64,000 nucleotides of DNA from Telmatospirillum sp. (GTDB lineage: Bacteria > Pseudomonadota > Alphaproteobacteria > CACIAM-22H2): contig JADCGL010000010.1 in assembly GCA_020248985.1 (NCBI GenBank), positions 1-64,000 of the forward strand. Reading direction: 5' to 3'. The translations under genes were made by a program, and so were the position numbers. Below are positions 36,867-45,368 of this stretch, piece by piece (the stretch's first letter is position 1; every line of letters begins with the position of its first letter). Below the pieces are notes generated by a model. The model was not told the DNA's origin, searched no databases, and saw only the letters and a list, made by a program, of their open reading frames with translations.

Positions 36867-38516
36867 CTAAGCGACGACCCCTTGCGTCTGCTGGGCGATT
36901 TCTTCGATCGGGTTGACCGGAAACCGTTCGCCGGCCTGAAAATAGATGCGCCCGGCGAGGCCCGCCAATGTGCAGCCTTCGAGAAAAACGACTTCGATTT
37001 CGTCGCGCAAGTCGGGCGGAATCTGGCGATGTGTGCGCAGCATCAACTCGAGCTTGGGCTTGCGCATCAGACCATCGATTTGCACGTCGCCGAGTTCGGA
37101 GAATGCGACTTCGACGACGAAACGCTTCGAATCGCGGTCTTTTTTGTCTTTGCTTTGCTCACGGCGCGAGAAGATGCGCAGCTGCCGCAATTCGCCGCCG
37201 TCCTGGAACGGCACATAGGCCACGCGCCAGTCCGTCGGTACGGCCGCTTGGCGCTGCATTTCTTTGAGATCGCCGTCGAGGCGCTGCAGAATGTCGCTGC
37301 GCCCCGACCGCTCCAGGGCGGTGGCAACCGTTTCGCCCAACAGGCTGCGCGCATCCGTACGGTCGGCGGCCAGATACGACATGATTTGGATCGCGAGTTT
37401 GGGGCCGGGCCGCGGAATCGCCTCGTCGAGCACGCGGCGCGCAAGGGCCGGGCTCGCGTCGGCAAGGCTTTTGAAAGCCTCCTTGAGGGCCGGCCATTCG
37501 CGCGCGAGCGGCACATTCGATTTGAGCGCATCGGCGCCGGCGGTGTTGCCGGCTGGCGGCCGTGCGGTTGGCACCTCGAGCGCCAGTTTTGCCCCCTCGG
37601 CCGGGCGCGGCAAACCCGGTGGCCAGACCGCCGCAAGACGCCCGATCGGCGTGTCGAGCAGCGTCTGGCCGCCGGGCAGTTGCGCCAGGACGCGCACTTC
37701 CATGCGCTGCGGCGCTTGGGGGGCAGCAGCGGTCGCGGCAGCGGGCGGCGGTTGTGCGGCGGCTTGCGTATTTGCAGCAGGCGCAGGAAGGGCTACGGCA
37801 GTCGCTGGGTTGGTTTGCGGCGCCAAGGTGGTTGCCGCAGGGGGCGTCGTCGGAGCGGGCACGCGCAACTGTACGGTTGCACCTGCGGCAAGGGCGGGCT
37901 GGTTGGCGCCGGGCTGTGCCGGAGCAGCCACGATCACCGTCGCCGTGAGCAAAGGTGCTGGCCGCGTCTGAACGGCTTGCGCAATCTGGGCGACAGGCGC
38001 CTCCGGCACGGGCGGGCGCGCAATCTGCGGCGGCGGTGCTGTCTGGCTGGGCGGCGGCGCCAACTGGACGAGTTGCGCCAGGATGGCTTTTGGCGTTCCT
38101 GAGAGCAGCAATGTTGCCGTCGATCCTTGCGGCAAGACGATGGCTGGCGGCAGCTTGACGACCACCATGCCGGCGTCCGTTTTCACGACCGTGTGGCCGG
38201 TCGGGTCTTTGCCGAGAATCTGACCCAGGATTTTCCCGTCGTTGGCGAGCGCAGTTGCGAATGTCGTGCTTTGGGCTGCAGCCGCAAGAAACTGGTTGCG
38301 CAGCTGCGCCACAAATTCGGCAGCAGCGGTTGCTGCCGCTGCGGACGGCGGGTTTGGCGCGGGCGGCGATGGCGCGGCAGGCGTCGAGGCGACAGCGGCT
38401 GCAGTCGTGTCCGACGGTGTTGCTGCAGGGGCAGGTGGCGACGCGGATGCAGGCGCGGCCGGGCTCGGCGACGGCGCGCCGCTGGGCGGGAGGCTCGTGG
38501 GGAGCGATCCGCTCAC
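36867..38516 (-). CDS. FliK-like (Flg_hook C-terminal domain) protein, second copy
   Basis: A 549-residue protein with a very long Ala/Pro/Thr-rich, low-complexity N-terminal half. The folded C-terminal region (about residues 380-549) resembles hook-length control FliK C-domains: FVVEVAFSELGDVQIDGLMR and LELMLRTHRQIPPDLRDEIE. A bona fide FliK lies at 48907-50508, so this is a divergent paralogue or a related family. The start is GTG 38516, overlapping the fleN-like stop as GTGA; the longer frame upstream is antisense. As the last gene of the fliF-flhF operon it may link export gating to flagellar placement, which is inference. Confidence 0.65.
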   Translation of the reverse strand: MSGSLPTSLPPSGAPSPSPAAPASASPPAPAATPSDTTAAAVASTPAAPSPPAPNPPSAAAATAAAEFVAQLRNQFLAAAAQSTTFATALANDGKILGQILGKDPTGHTVVKTDAGMVVVKLPPAIVLPQGSTATLLLSGTPKAILAQLVQLAPPPSQTAPPPQIARPPVPEAPVAQIAQAVQTRPAPLLTATVIVAAPAQPGANQPALAAGATVQLRVPAPTTPPAATTLAPQTNPATAVALPAPAANTQAAAQPPPAAATAAAPQAPQRMEVRVLAQLPGGQTLLDTPIGRLAAVWPPGLPRPAEGAKLALEVPTARPPAGNTAGADALKSNVPLAREWPALKEAFKSLADASPALARRVLDEAIPRPGPKLAIQIMSYLAADRTDARSLLGETVATALERSGRSDILQRLDGDLKEMQRQAAVPTDWRVAYVPFQDGGELRQLRIFSRREQSKDKKDRDSKRFVVEVAFSELGDVQIDGLMRKPKLELMLRTHRQIPPDLRDEIEVVFLEGCTLAGLAGRIYFQAGERFPVNPIEEIAQQTQGVVA

Positions 38517-39340
38517 AAACGCTCGAGCAGCCGAGCTGCGATCGCATCCACGTCCATTGCCGCGTGCGCGGTCGGGTGACGCACGGGCAGCGGCGTCTGG
38601 GCGTGGATCGTGTCGCGCACGCGTCCGTCGCGGCGCACGACACCCAGCAGCGGCGGCTCGAAGCGCAGGAATTCGCGGCACGCCTTGGTCAGCGTTTCGT
38701 GGATGCGCTGGCCTTGCGTGGGATTGGCAGCACTGTTGATCACGATGCGCAGATCGGTGCGCTGGCGCTGCTGGGTGAGCACTTTGATGAATGCGTACGC
38801 GTCGGTCAGCGCCGTCGGCTCGTCGTTGGTCACGACCACGCAGGTGCGCGACAAGGCGGCAAGTCCGCGCGTGTGCGCTTCGATGCCGGCACCCAGATCG
38901 ATCACGGTCGCTTCGTAGTCGGCCGAAAGTTCGTAGAGATCGCGCACAAGCTGGGCAAAGCGCGGCTGCGGCAGCGAGGCGAGATTGCCGGAGCCCGAGC
39001 GCCCGGCCAGAATTTCGAAGCCGCCCGTCGGATAGTAGGTCGTGCATTCGCTGAGCGCATGTGCGCCCGCAAAGTAATGGCCGAGATCGCGCTTGGGAAA
39101 GAGGCCCAGCTGGATATCGACATTGGCAAGGCCGAGATCGCCGTCGAACAGCAGCGTCTTGAGGCCGCGTTTGGCAAGGCACGTTGCGAGCGTGACCGAG
39201 AACCAAGTCTTGCCCACACCGCCTTTGCCGGACGCAACCGCAATGATGCCCAGCGACCGGCTCGGTCGCGCATCCTGGCCGGTCTCGACGACCGCCCGCG
39301 TATGGGCTTCGGCGTAGGGCAGGGTGTGGATCTGGCTCAC
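38513..39340 (-). CDS. flhG: FlhG/FleN-like MinD-type ATPase
   Basis: A ParA/MinD-family ATPase of 275 aa. It has the deviant Walker A ASGKGGVGKTWFS (residues about 36-48), then LLFDGDLGLANVDIQLGL (the Walker A' region typical of FlhG/FleN), and ATVIDLGAGIE as Walker B. The N-terminal extension of about 30 residues resembles the FlhF-activating peptide region of FlhG. It overlaps flhF by four bases. With FlhF it sets flagellar number and position at the pole (family knowledge). Confidence 0.9.
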   Translation of the reverse strand: MSQIHTLPYAEAHTRAVVETGQDARPSRSLGIIAVASGKGGVGKTWFSVTLATCLAKRGLKTLLFDGDLGLANVDIQLGLFPKRDLGHYFAGAHALSECTTYYPTGGFEILAGRSGSGNLASLPQPRFAQLVRDLYELSADYEATVIDLGAGIEAHTRGLAALSRTCVVVTNDEPTALTDAYAFIKVLTQQRQRTDLRIVINSAANPTQGQRIHETLTKACREFLRFEPPLLGVVRRDGRVRDTIHAQTPLPVRHPTAHAAMDVDAIAARLLERL

Positions 39341-40380
39341 GATACGGCCTCCGGGTTGCGGGCCGCGCGCGCTTGGGTTGCGGCGGCCACGAGAATGCGG
39401 GCAAAACGCTGGGCATCGACGGCCTCGAGACCGTCGGCAGGGCTGGGCGAAACGGATATCTCGGCAAAGGCGTAGGTGCCGTCGGCGGCGGCGGCAAGCA
39501 AGCCGCCCATGCGGCGCGCAATGTCGAGCCGCGTGGCGATAAGGCGCGTGCAGCCGATGCGCGCGAATGCTTCAGCCGTCTCGGCACTCTCGGACACGTC
39601 GAGCCCGGCGGGCAGTGTGAGCACAGGCTCGCCGCCAGTGGCGACCACAAGGCGCGCAAGCCCTGCAAGCTCGGCCGGGTTGTAGGGATTGACGGAAGCC
39701 GTATCGATCAGCAGCGGTGTCGTATCGCGCGCGGCATAGGCAAAACGCTGCAGATCTTCCGGGCCGTCGGCAATGTCGAATGGCACGTCGAGGATTTGCG
39801 CAAACGCGGCAAGCGCTGGCACGCCGCCCGCCGAGTTGCGGTCGGTCGAAACGATACGCACGCGCTTGCCTTCGAGAATCGCTTGCGCGGCAAGCTTGGC
39901 AGTTGCCAGCGTCTTGCCCGAGCCCGGCGGGCCCACGAGCAGCAGCGGTGCTGTCGAGCGTGCGGCGGCAAGCGGGGCAAAGCGACAGAGGCTAGCCAGG
40001 CGCTGGGCGAGGGCAGCACCCACGGCGGCGTCGCTGCCGCTTCGCCCGAGCTTTGATCCGTCTTCGAAGCGGGCCGCGAGCATCGCGGGCACGCCGTGGA
40101 AGGCGAGGATGCGCGCAAGCGCGCTTTGTTCGGGCGGCGGGGCGCCGCGCCCGAAGCGCGGGCCCTCGTCGCGCGCAGGTGCAATTTCGGGATCGTCTTC
40201 GACCGCATGCAGCGCAAAGCCCGCTTCGGGCGCATCGGGTTCTTCTTCGACCGCCACCATGACCCGCACGCCCGACGCGTCGCTCTCGGTAGAGACGACG
40301 AGCGCGTCGTCGCCGAGCTGGCTTTGCACCAGTCGGATCGCGTCCTCGGCCGTCGCGGCATGGAAGGCTTTTAGGCGCAT
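39337..40380 (-). CDS. flhF: Flagellar placement SRP-type GTPase FlhF
   Basis: A 347-residue FlhF. The opening MRLKAFHAATAEDAIRLVQS is typical, followed by a basic/acidic linker and the NG domains. G1 is GPPGSGKTLATAKLAA, the next loop is VSTDRNSAGGVPAL, and G4 is TRLD. The usual G3 motif DTAG reads LIDTASVNPYN, with Ser in place of Gly. FlhF recruits the first flagellar parts to the pole. It follows flhA with 3 bases between and overlaps flhG. Confidence 0.92.
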   Translation of the reverse strand: MRLKAFHAATAEDAIRLVQSQLGDDALVVSTESDASGVRVMVAVEEEPDAPEAGFALHAVEDDPEIAPARDEGPRFGRGAPPPEQSALARILAFHGVPAMLAARFEDGSKLGRSGSDAAVGAALAQRLASLCRFAPLAAARSTAPLLLVGPPGSGKTLATAKLAAQAILEGKRVRIVSTDRNSAGGVPALAAFAQILDVPFDIADGPEDLQRFAYAARDTTPLLIDTASVNPYNPAELAGLARLVVATGGEPVLTLPAGLDVSESAETAEAFARIGCTRLIATRLDIARRMGGLLAAAADGTYAFAEISVSPSPADGLEAVDAQRFARILVAAATQARAARNPEAVS

Positions 40381-40383
40381 GGC

Positions 40384-42543
40384 TTAGATCGTCCCCACGG
40401 TCTTGATGCGCGCTTTGGGGTGGATTTCGTTCTGCGACATCACGGTCGTTGCCGGGCGGAAACGCTCGACGATCGAGCGCACGAAGGGCCGTGCGAGCGG
40501 GCTCGTCAGCAGCACCGGGTTTTCGCCCATCATCGAATGGTGTTCAAAGACCGAGCGGACCGTCTGAATGAATTCCTGCAGGCGCGAGGGCTGCATCGAA
40601 AGCTGGCGCTCTTCGCCCTGGCCCACGATCGATTCGGCGAAGCTCTGCTCCCATTCGGGCCCGAGTGTCACGAGCGGCACCACGCCGCCGTCGGCCGCAC
40701 TCTGTTCGCACAACTGGCGGGCAAGCCGCGTGCGCACATGTTCGGTGATCGCCGTGATGTTGCGCGTGTGGCTGGTGGCTTCCGATACGCCCTCGAGGAT
40801 CGCGGGCAGATCGCGGATCGACACGCGCTCGGCGAGCAGGTTCTGCAGCACGCGCTGCAGGCCGCCGACCGTGATCTGGCTCGGCACGATCTCTTCGACG
40901 AGCTTCTTGTGTTCCTTGCCGAGTTCGTCGAGCAGCTTTTGCGTCTCGGTGTAGGACAAGAGCTCGGCCATGTTGTCTTTGATGATCTCGGTCAGATGCG
41001 TGGTGATCACGGTCTGCGGATCAACCACGGTCATGCCCTTGAACAAGGCTTCTTCGCGCAGGCCTTCGTCCACCCACATGGCCGGCAGGCCGAAGGTCGG
41101 CTCCTTCGTGGCTTCGCCCTGCATCGCGATGGCTTCGCCGCGCGGATCCATGACCAGCAGTTGGCCCGGGCGCAGATCGCCGCGGCCGGCGATGATTTCC
41201 TTTATGCGCATCGCGTATTCGGTGGCGGGCAGCTGCATGTTGTCCTGGATGCGCACCGACGGCATCACGAATCCCATGTCGGATGCGAGCTGGCGGCGCA
41301 GCGCTTTGATCTGGTCGGTGAGACGCTGGCCGCGGTCGGCGTTGATCAGCGGCAGCAGCCCGTAGCCGAGTTCGAGGCGGATGAGATCGATATGCAGCGA
41401 CGACTGGATCGTTTCTTCGGGCGGCGGCGGCGGCGCATCCGCGATCGCCTTGCGCGCGACCTCTTCCTGCTCGAGCTTCTTCTGCTGGCTGAACATCTCG
41501 TAGGCCGCATAGCCGCTGATGCCAGCGAGCACGGCGAACGGCACGAAGGGCAGACCCGGGACGAGGGCAAGGCCACCGGTCAGTACGGCGCACAGCACGA
41601 GTGCTTTGGGATAGCCGCCGAGCTGGCCGAACATCGCCTTGTCGGCCGAGCCGCGGATGCCGGCCTTGGTCACGAGCAAGCCCGAGGCGACCGAGGTGAT
41701 GAGAGCGGGCACCTGGCTCACGAGACCGTCGCCGACGGTCAGCAGCGTGTAGTTCTGGGCCGCCTGCGCGATGGTGAGGCCGTGGCTCGTGGTGCCGATG
41801 ATGATGCCGGCGATCACGTTGATGAAGGTGATCAGCAGGCCCGCGATCGCGTCGCCGCGCACGAACTTCGCGGCACCGTCCATCGAGCCGAAGAAGGTGC
41901 TTTCGTCTTCGAGTTCCTGGCGGCGCTTGCGCGCGGCTGCTTCGTCGATGAGGCCTGCCGAAAGGTCCGCGTCGATCGCCATCTGCTTGCCGGGCATGGC
42001 GTCGAGGTTGAAGCGCGCCGACACTTCGGCGATGCGGCCCGAACCTTTGGTGATGACGACGAAATTGACGATGATCAGAATCGCGAAAATGATCACGCCG
42101 ATCACGAAATTGCCGCCCATCAGCAACCCGCCGAACGCGCGGATAACCTCGCCCGCCGCACTGACGCCTTCGTGCCCGTGCGACAGGATGAGGCGCGTGG
42201 TCGCCAAATTGAGCGCCAGCCGCAACAAGGTTGCGATCAGCAGAATGGTCGGAAACGAACTGAAATCCAGCGGGCGCTGGATGAACAGCGAAACGAGCAG
42301 GATCAGCACCGAGAACGTGATCGACAGCGCGAGCAGAATGTCGACGAGCCAGGTCGGCAACGGCACCAGCAGCACGACCAGAATCGCGAACACGCCCAAT
42401 GCGAGCATGACGTCGCCCTGGCGGCCGAGCTGGCGCAGGCTCGCGATCGGATCGAATCCGAGATTGAAGCCGCCGCCGCCGGTACCGCCCGATGCAGGTG
42501 CGGCCGGCGCCTCGAGCATTGGCTGGGCGTTCGGTTCAGCCAT
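40384..42543 (-). CDS. flhA: Flagellar export gate protein FlhA
   Basis: The large inner-membrane component of the flagellar type III export gate, 719 aa. About eight transmembrane helices span residues 42-345, then a long cytoplasmic domain that binds chaperone-substrate complexes. The FHIPEP signature region is visible as RLALNLATTRLILSHGHEG and GSGRIAEVSARFNLDAMPGK. Length is normal for the family. Located between flbD and flhF in the same operon. Confidence 0.96.
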   Translation of the reverse strand: MAEPNAQPMLEAPAAPASGGTGGGGFNLGFDPIASLRQLGRQGDVMLALGVFAILVVLLVPLPTWLVDILLALSITFSVLILLVSLFIQRPLDFSSFPTILLIATLLRLALNLATTRLILSHGHEGVSAAGEVIRAFGGLLMGGNFVIGVIIFAILIIVNFVVITKGSGRIAEVSARFNLDAMPGKQMAIDADLSAGLIDEAAARKRRQELEDESTFFGSMDGAAKFVRGDAIAGLLITFINVIAGIIIGTTSHGLTIAQAAQNYTLLTVGDGLVSQVPALITSVASGLLVTKAGIRGSADKAMFGQLGGYPKALVLCAVLTGGLALVPGLPFVPFAVLAGISGYAAYEMFSQQKKLEQEEVARKAIADAPPPPPEETIQSSLHIDLIRLELGYGLLPLINADRGQRLTDQIKALRRQLASDMGFVMPSVRIQDNMQLPATEYAMRIKEIIAGRGDLRPGQLLVMDPRGEAIAMQGEATKEPTFGLPAMWVDEGLREEALFKGMTVVDPQTVITTHLTEIIKDNMAELLSYTETQKLLDELGKEHKKLVEEIVPSQITVGGLQRVLQNLLAERVSIRDLPAILEGVSEATSHTRNITAITEHVRTRLARQLCEQSAADGGVVPLVTLGPEWEQSFAESIVGQGEERQLSMQPSRLQEFIQTVRSVFEHHSMMGENPVLLTSPLARPFVRSIVERFRPATTVMSQNEIHPKARIKTVGTI

Positions 42544-42561
42544 GGATACGAGCTCGGGTCA

Positions 42562-43935
42562 TCAATAGGCTGCGCGCGGTTCGTTGCCGGCAGGCGGCGG
42601 TGGCGAAAAGCCTTGGTCGTTGTAGATCTTGAGCTTGTTGCGCAGCGTGCGGATCGAAATGCCGAGGATGTTGGCCGCATGCGTGCGGTTGCCGAGGCAA
42701 TGGTTCAGCGTATCGAGAATGAGCTCGCGTTCCACGTCGTCGACCGTGCGGCCCACGAGCCCTGCGCGCGGCACGCCGGCCTCGCCGCCGGACGAGCCTT
42801 GCGGCGCACCGGCACTCGGCCTGTCTTCGGCGCGCGTTGCGCCCTGCAACACGATCGCTTCGGGCCCGATCGTCGGCCCTTTGGCGAGCAGCACGGCGCG
42901 ATGCATCGTGTTCTCAAGTTCGCGCACGTTGCCGCGCCAGGTATGGGCGCGCAGCATGGCCATGGCTTCGGGCGAGATCGCGCGCGCATCCGTGCCGTTG
43001 GCTTCGGCGTATTTGCGCATGAAATGTTCGGCCAGCACGTCGATGTCGAGCGGGCGCGCGCGCAGCGGCGGCAGGCGCACGGTCACGACGTTGAGGCGGA
43101 AATAGAGATCTTCGCGGAAGCGGCCGGCGCGCACTTCGGCTTCGAGATCGCGGTTGGTCGAGGCGAGAATGCGAATGTCGATCTTGATGGGCGTGGTTCC
43201 GCCCACGCGGTCGATCACGCGTTCTTGGATGGCGCGCAGCAGCTTGGCCTGCAGGCGCATATCCATTTCGCCGAGTTCGTCCAAGAACAGCGTGCCGCCG
43301 TTGGCTTCTTCGAACTTGCCGATGCGGCGCGCAACCGCACCCGTGAAGGCGCCCTTTTCGTGGCCGAACAACTCGCTTTCGAGCAGATTGTCGGGGATTG
43401 CCGCGCAGTTCACGCAAATGACAGGCGCTTGCGCGCGTTTGCTTTTGACGTGGATGTAGCGTGCCATCAATTCCTTGCCGGTTCCGGACTCGCCCGTGAT
43501 CAGGATCGAGGCGTCCGAAGCGGCGATGCGGTCGGCGAGGCGCAGCGTGTCGCCCATCGCCGGATCTTTGAAGACGATGGCCGCACTTTCTTCCGTGACG
43601 GCCGCGAGGACGGCCGCAATCAGTTCGGGCTCGGGCGGGAGCGGGATGTATTCTTTGGCACCCGCTTTGATCGCGCGCACGGCGGCGGCCGAATCGGCCC
43701 CGATGCCGCAGGCAACGACCGGTATGTGGATGCGTTCGTTGCGCAAGGCATCGACCAGGCCGCCGATATCGAGACCCACGTCGATCATCACGAGGTCCGC
43801 ACCTTTGCCGCCGCGCAAGGCTTCGAGCCCGCGCGCCACATCGTCGGCTTGGCTTACTTTGGCGCCGCGCGCGATCGCGATTTTGGCGGCCGTCGAAACC
43901 TGACCGCTCAGCGTGCCGATAATCAGAAGACGCAT
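42562..43935 (-). CDS. flbD: FlbD, sigma-54 activator of late flagellar genes
   Basis: An NtrC-family enhancer-binding protein of 457 aa. The receiver is atypical: it keeps Asp52 in MIDVGLD but starts LLIIGTLSGQ, with no acidic pair at the usual pocket position. The AAA+ domain is complete: [22 protein letters not shown] with the sigma-54 contact loop, and LFLDELGEMD. The Fis-type helix-turn-helix is THAANILGISIRTLRNKLK. This matches Caulobacter FlbD, which has a degenerate receiver and is controlled by FliX; no fliX was recognised here. Sigma-54 sites before flgK and perhaps fliK are its probable targets. Confidence 0.9.
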   Translation of the reverse strand: MRLLIIGTLSGQVSTAAKIAIARGAKVSQADDVARGLEALRGGKGADLVMIDVGLDIGGLVDALRNERIHIPVVACGIGADSAAAVRAIKAGAKEYIPLPPEPELIAAVLAAVTEESAAIVFKDPAMGDTLRLADRIAASDASILITGESGTGKELMARYIHVKSKRAQAPVICVNCAAIPDNLLESELFGHEKGAFTGAVARRIGKFEEANGGTLFLDELGEMDMRLQAKLLRAIQERVIDRVGGTTPIKIDIRILASTNRDLEAEVRAGRFREDLYFRLNVVTVRLPPLRARPLDIDVLAEHFMRKYAEANGTDARAISPEAMAMLRAHTWRGNVRELENTMHRAVLLAKGPTIGPEAIVLQGATRAEDRPSAGAPQGSSGGEAGVPRAGLVGRTVDDVERELILDTLNHCLGNRTHAANILGISIRTLRNKLKIYNDQGFSPPPPAGNEPRAAY

Positions 43936-43967
43936 GCCCTACGCACTCCCACTCGCCGTTTTTATCG

Positions 43968-44351
<384 letters not shown>

Positions 44352-44371
44352 TTTATGTTCCTTTCCTGAAG

Positions 44372-45040
44372 TCAGTTGGCGCCCGAAGCACCGGGCTGCA
44401 TGGCAAGATAGCGTTCGATCGCGTCTTCGATTTCTTTCCAGATGTCGGCAACGTTGCGCTCGACACCGCCGTTGGCCCATTCGATGCGCGCATCCGTCTC
44501 GGGCGAGGCGGGGTCCGGCAGCACGACGATGCGGCCCGCAAAGCCGAGCGTTTCGGCCATCGCTTCGATGCGCGCCTGCACGATTTGCTGCGTAGCCGGA
44601 TTGACCTTGACGACAAAACGCGGCTGCTCGATCAGCCGTTCGATGCTTTCGCGCGCGAGCGCTTCGATTTCGTCGACGCCGTGTGCGGCGGCCAAAGCCG
44701 GCAGCAATTTGCGCGCGATGGCGCCCATCGCGGTGACGGCCCCCGCATCGGCTTCGGCACGTGCGTGTTCGGCGACGGCGAGTGCGTGCGGCAGCGTTTC
44801 CTGCAGCGAGGCGATGGCTTGGGCGGCGAGATGCTCGGCCGAGGCCAGCGTTTCGTCGCGGCCGGTTTCGTAGCCTGCCTGGCGGCCTTCTTCGAAGGCT
44901 GCCTGCTTGGCCATCTCGAGTTCGACTTCCGAGTAATGTTTGGGCTTGCGGCGCAGCACGACTGGCATCGGCGCGCCGTCGGGGCCAACGCCGGGCTCGA
45001 CGAACTCTTCGGCAAACAGAAACTTGCTGATGGCGGGCAT
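44372..45040 (-). CDS. fliH: Flagellar export regulator FliH
   Basis: A 222-residue FliH-like protein, the elongated dimer that binds FliI ATPase and links it to the switch. A helical region rich in Ala/Glu (about residues 40-120, EGRQAGYETGRDE) is followed by a C-terminal domain with VKVNPATQQIV and a late DARIEWANGGVERNV block typical of FliH/YscL. The start is the ATG at 45040. It lies between the short fliG-like gene and fliN, its usual position. fliI is not in this window. Confidence 0.85.
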   Translation of the reverse strand: MPAISKFLFAEEFVEPGVGPDGAPMPVVLRRKPKHYSEVELEMAKQAAFEEGRQAGYETGRDETLASAEHLAAQAIASLQETLPHALAVAEHARAEADAGAVTAMGAIARKLLPALAAAHGVDEIEALARESIERLIEQPRFVVKVNPATQQIVQARIEAMAETLGFAGRIVVLPDPASPETDARIEWANGGVERNVADIWKEIEDAIERYLAMQPGASGAN

Positions 45041-45059
45041 GGCGGCGGGGCTCTTTGTG

Positions 45060-45338
45060 TCAGGCGGCCAAAGACAGGGAGACGTGGGTCGCGAATTCGT
45101 CGATCAGTTTTTCGACCTCGCTGGCATCGAGGCGGCCGAGGTCGGCAAACCCGATCGCAAGGTTGGTGATGTCGCGGTCGCTGAGTTCGGCGCAAAGTTT
45201 GGCGGCGGCATGCTCGCCCAATGCAAGCAGCAGGATAGCAGCTTTGCGCCGCCCGTCCGAGAGCGGCGCATCGGCAGGCGCAAGGGACGCGGCCGGCTGG
45301 GGCCGGGAGGCGGACGGGGGCTGGGCGCGTGTGGCCAT
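45060..45338 (-). CDS. FliG N-terminal-domain-only protein
   Basis: A 92-residue protein occupying the slot where fliG is expected, between fliF and fliH. Residues about 27-85 match only the FliG N-terminal domain, which binds the FliF C-terminus: SDGRRKAAILLLALGEHAAA and LAIGFADLGRLDASEVEKLI. The middle and C-terminal domains of normal FliG (about 330-340 aa), which bind FliM and the stator MotA, are absent. There is no frameshift or leftover coding sequence: the TGA is followed by 19 bases and then fliH. It could cap FliF while a full-length FliG is encoded elsewhere, or be a regulator. See findings. Confidence 0.75.
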   Translation of the reverse strand: MATRAQPPSASRPQPAASLAPADAPLSDGRRKAAILLLALGEHAAAKLCAELSDRDITNLAIGFADLGRLDASEVEKLIDEFATHVSLSLAA

Positions 45339-45368
45339 GGAAGTGTCTGCCTTTCTTTGCGAAAACGC

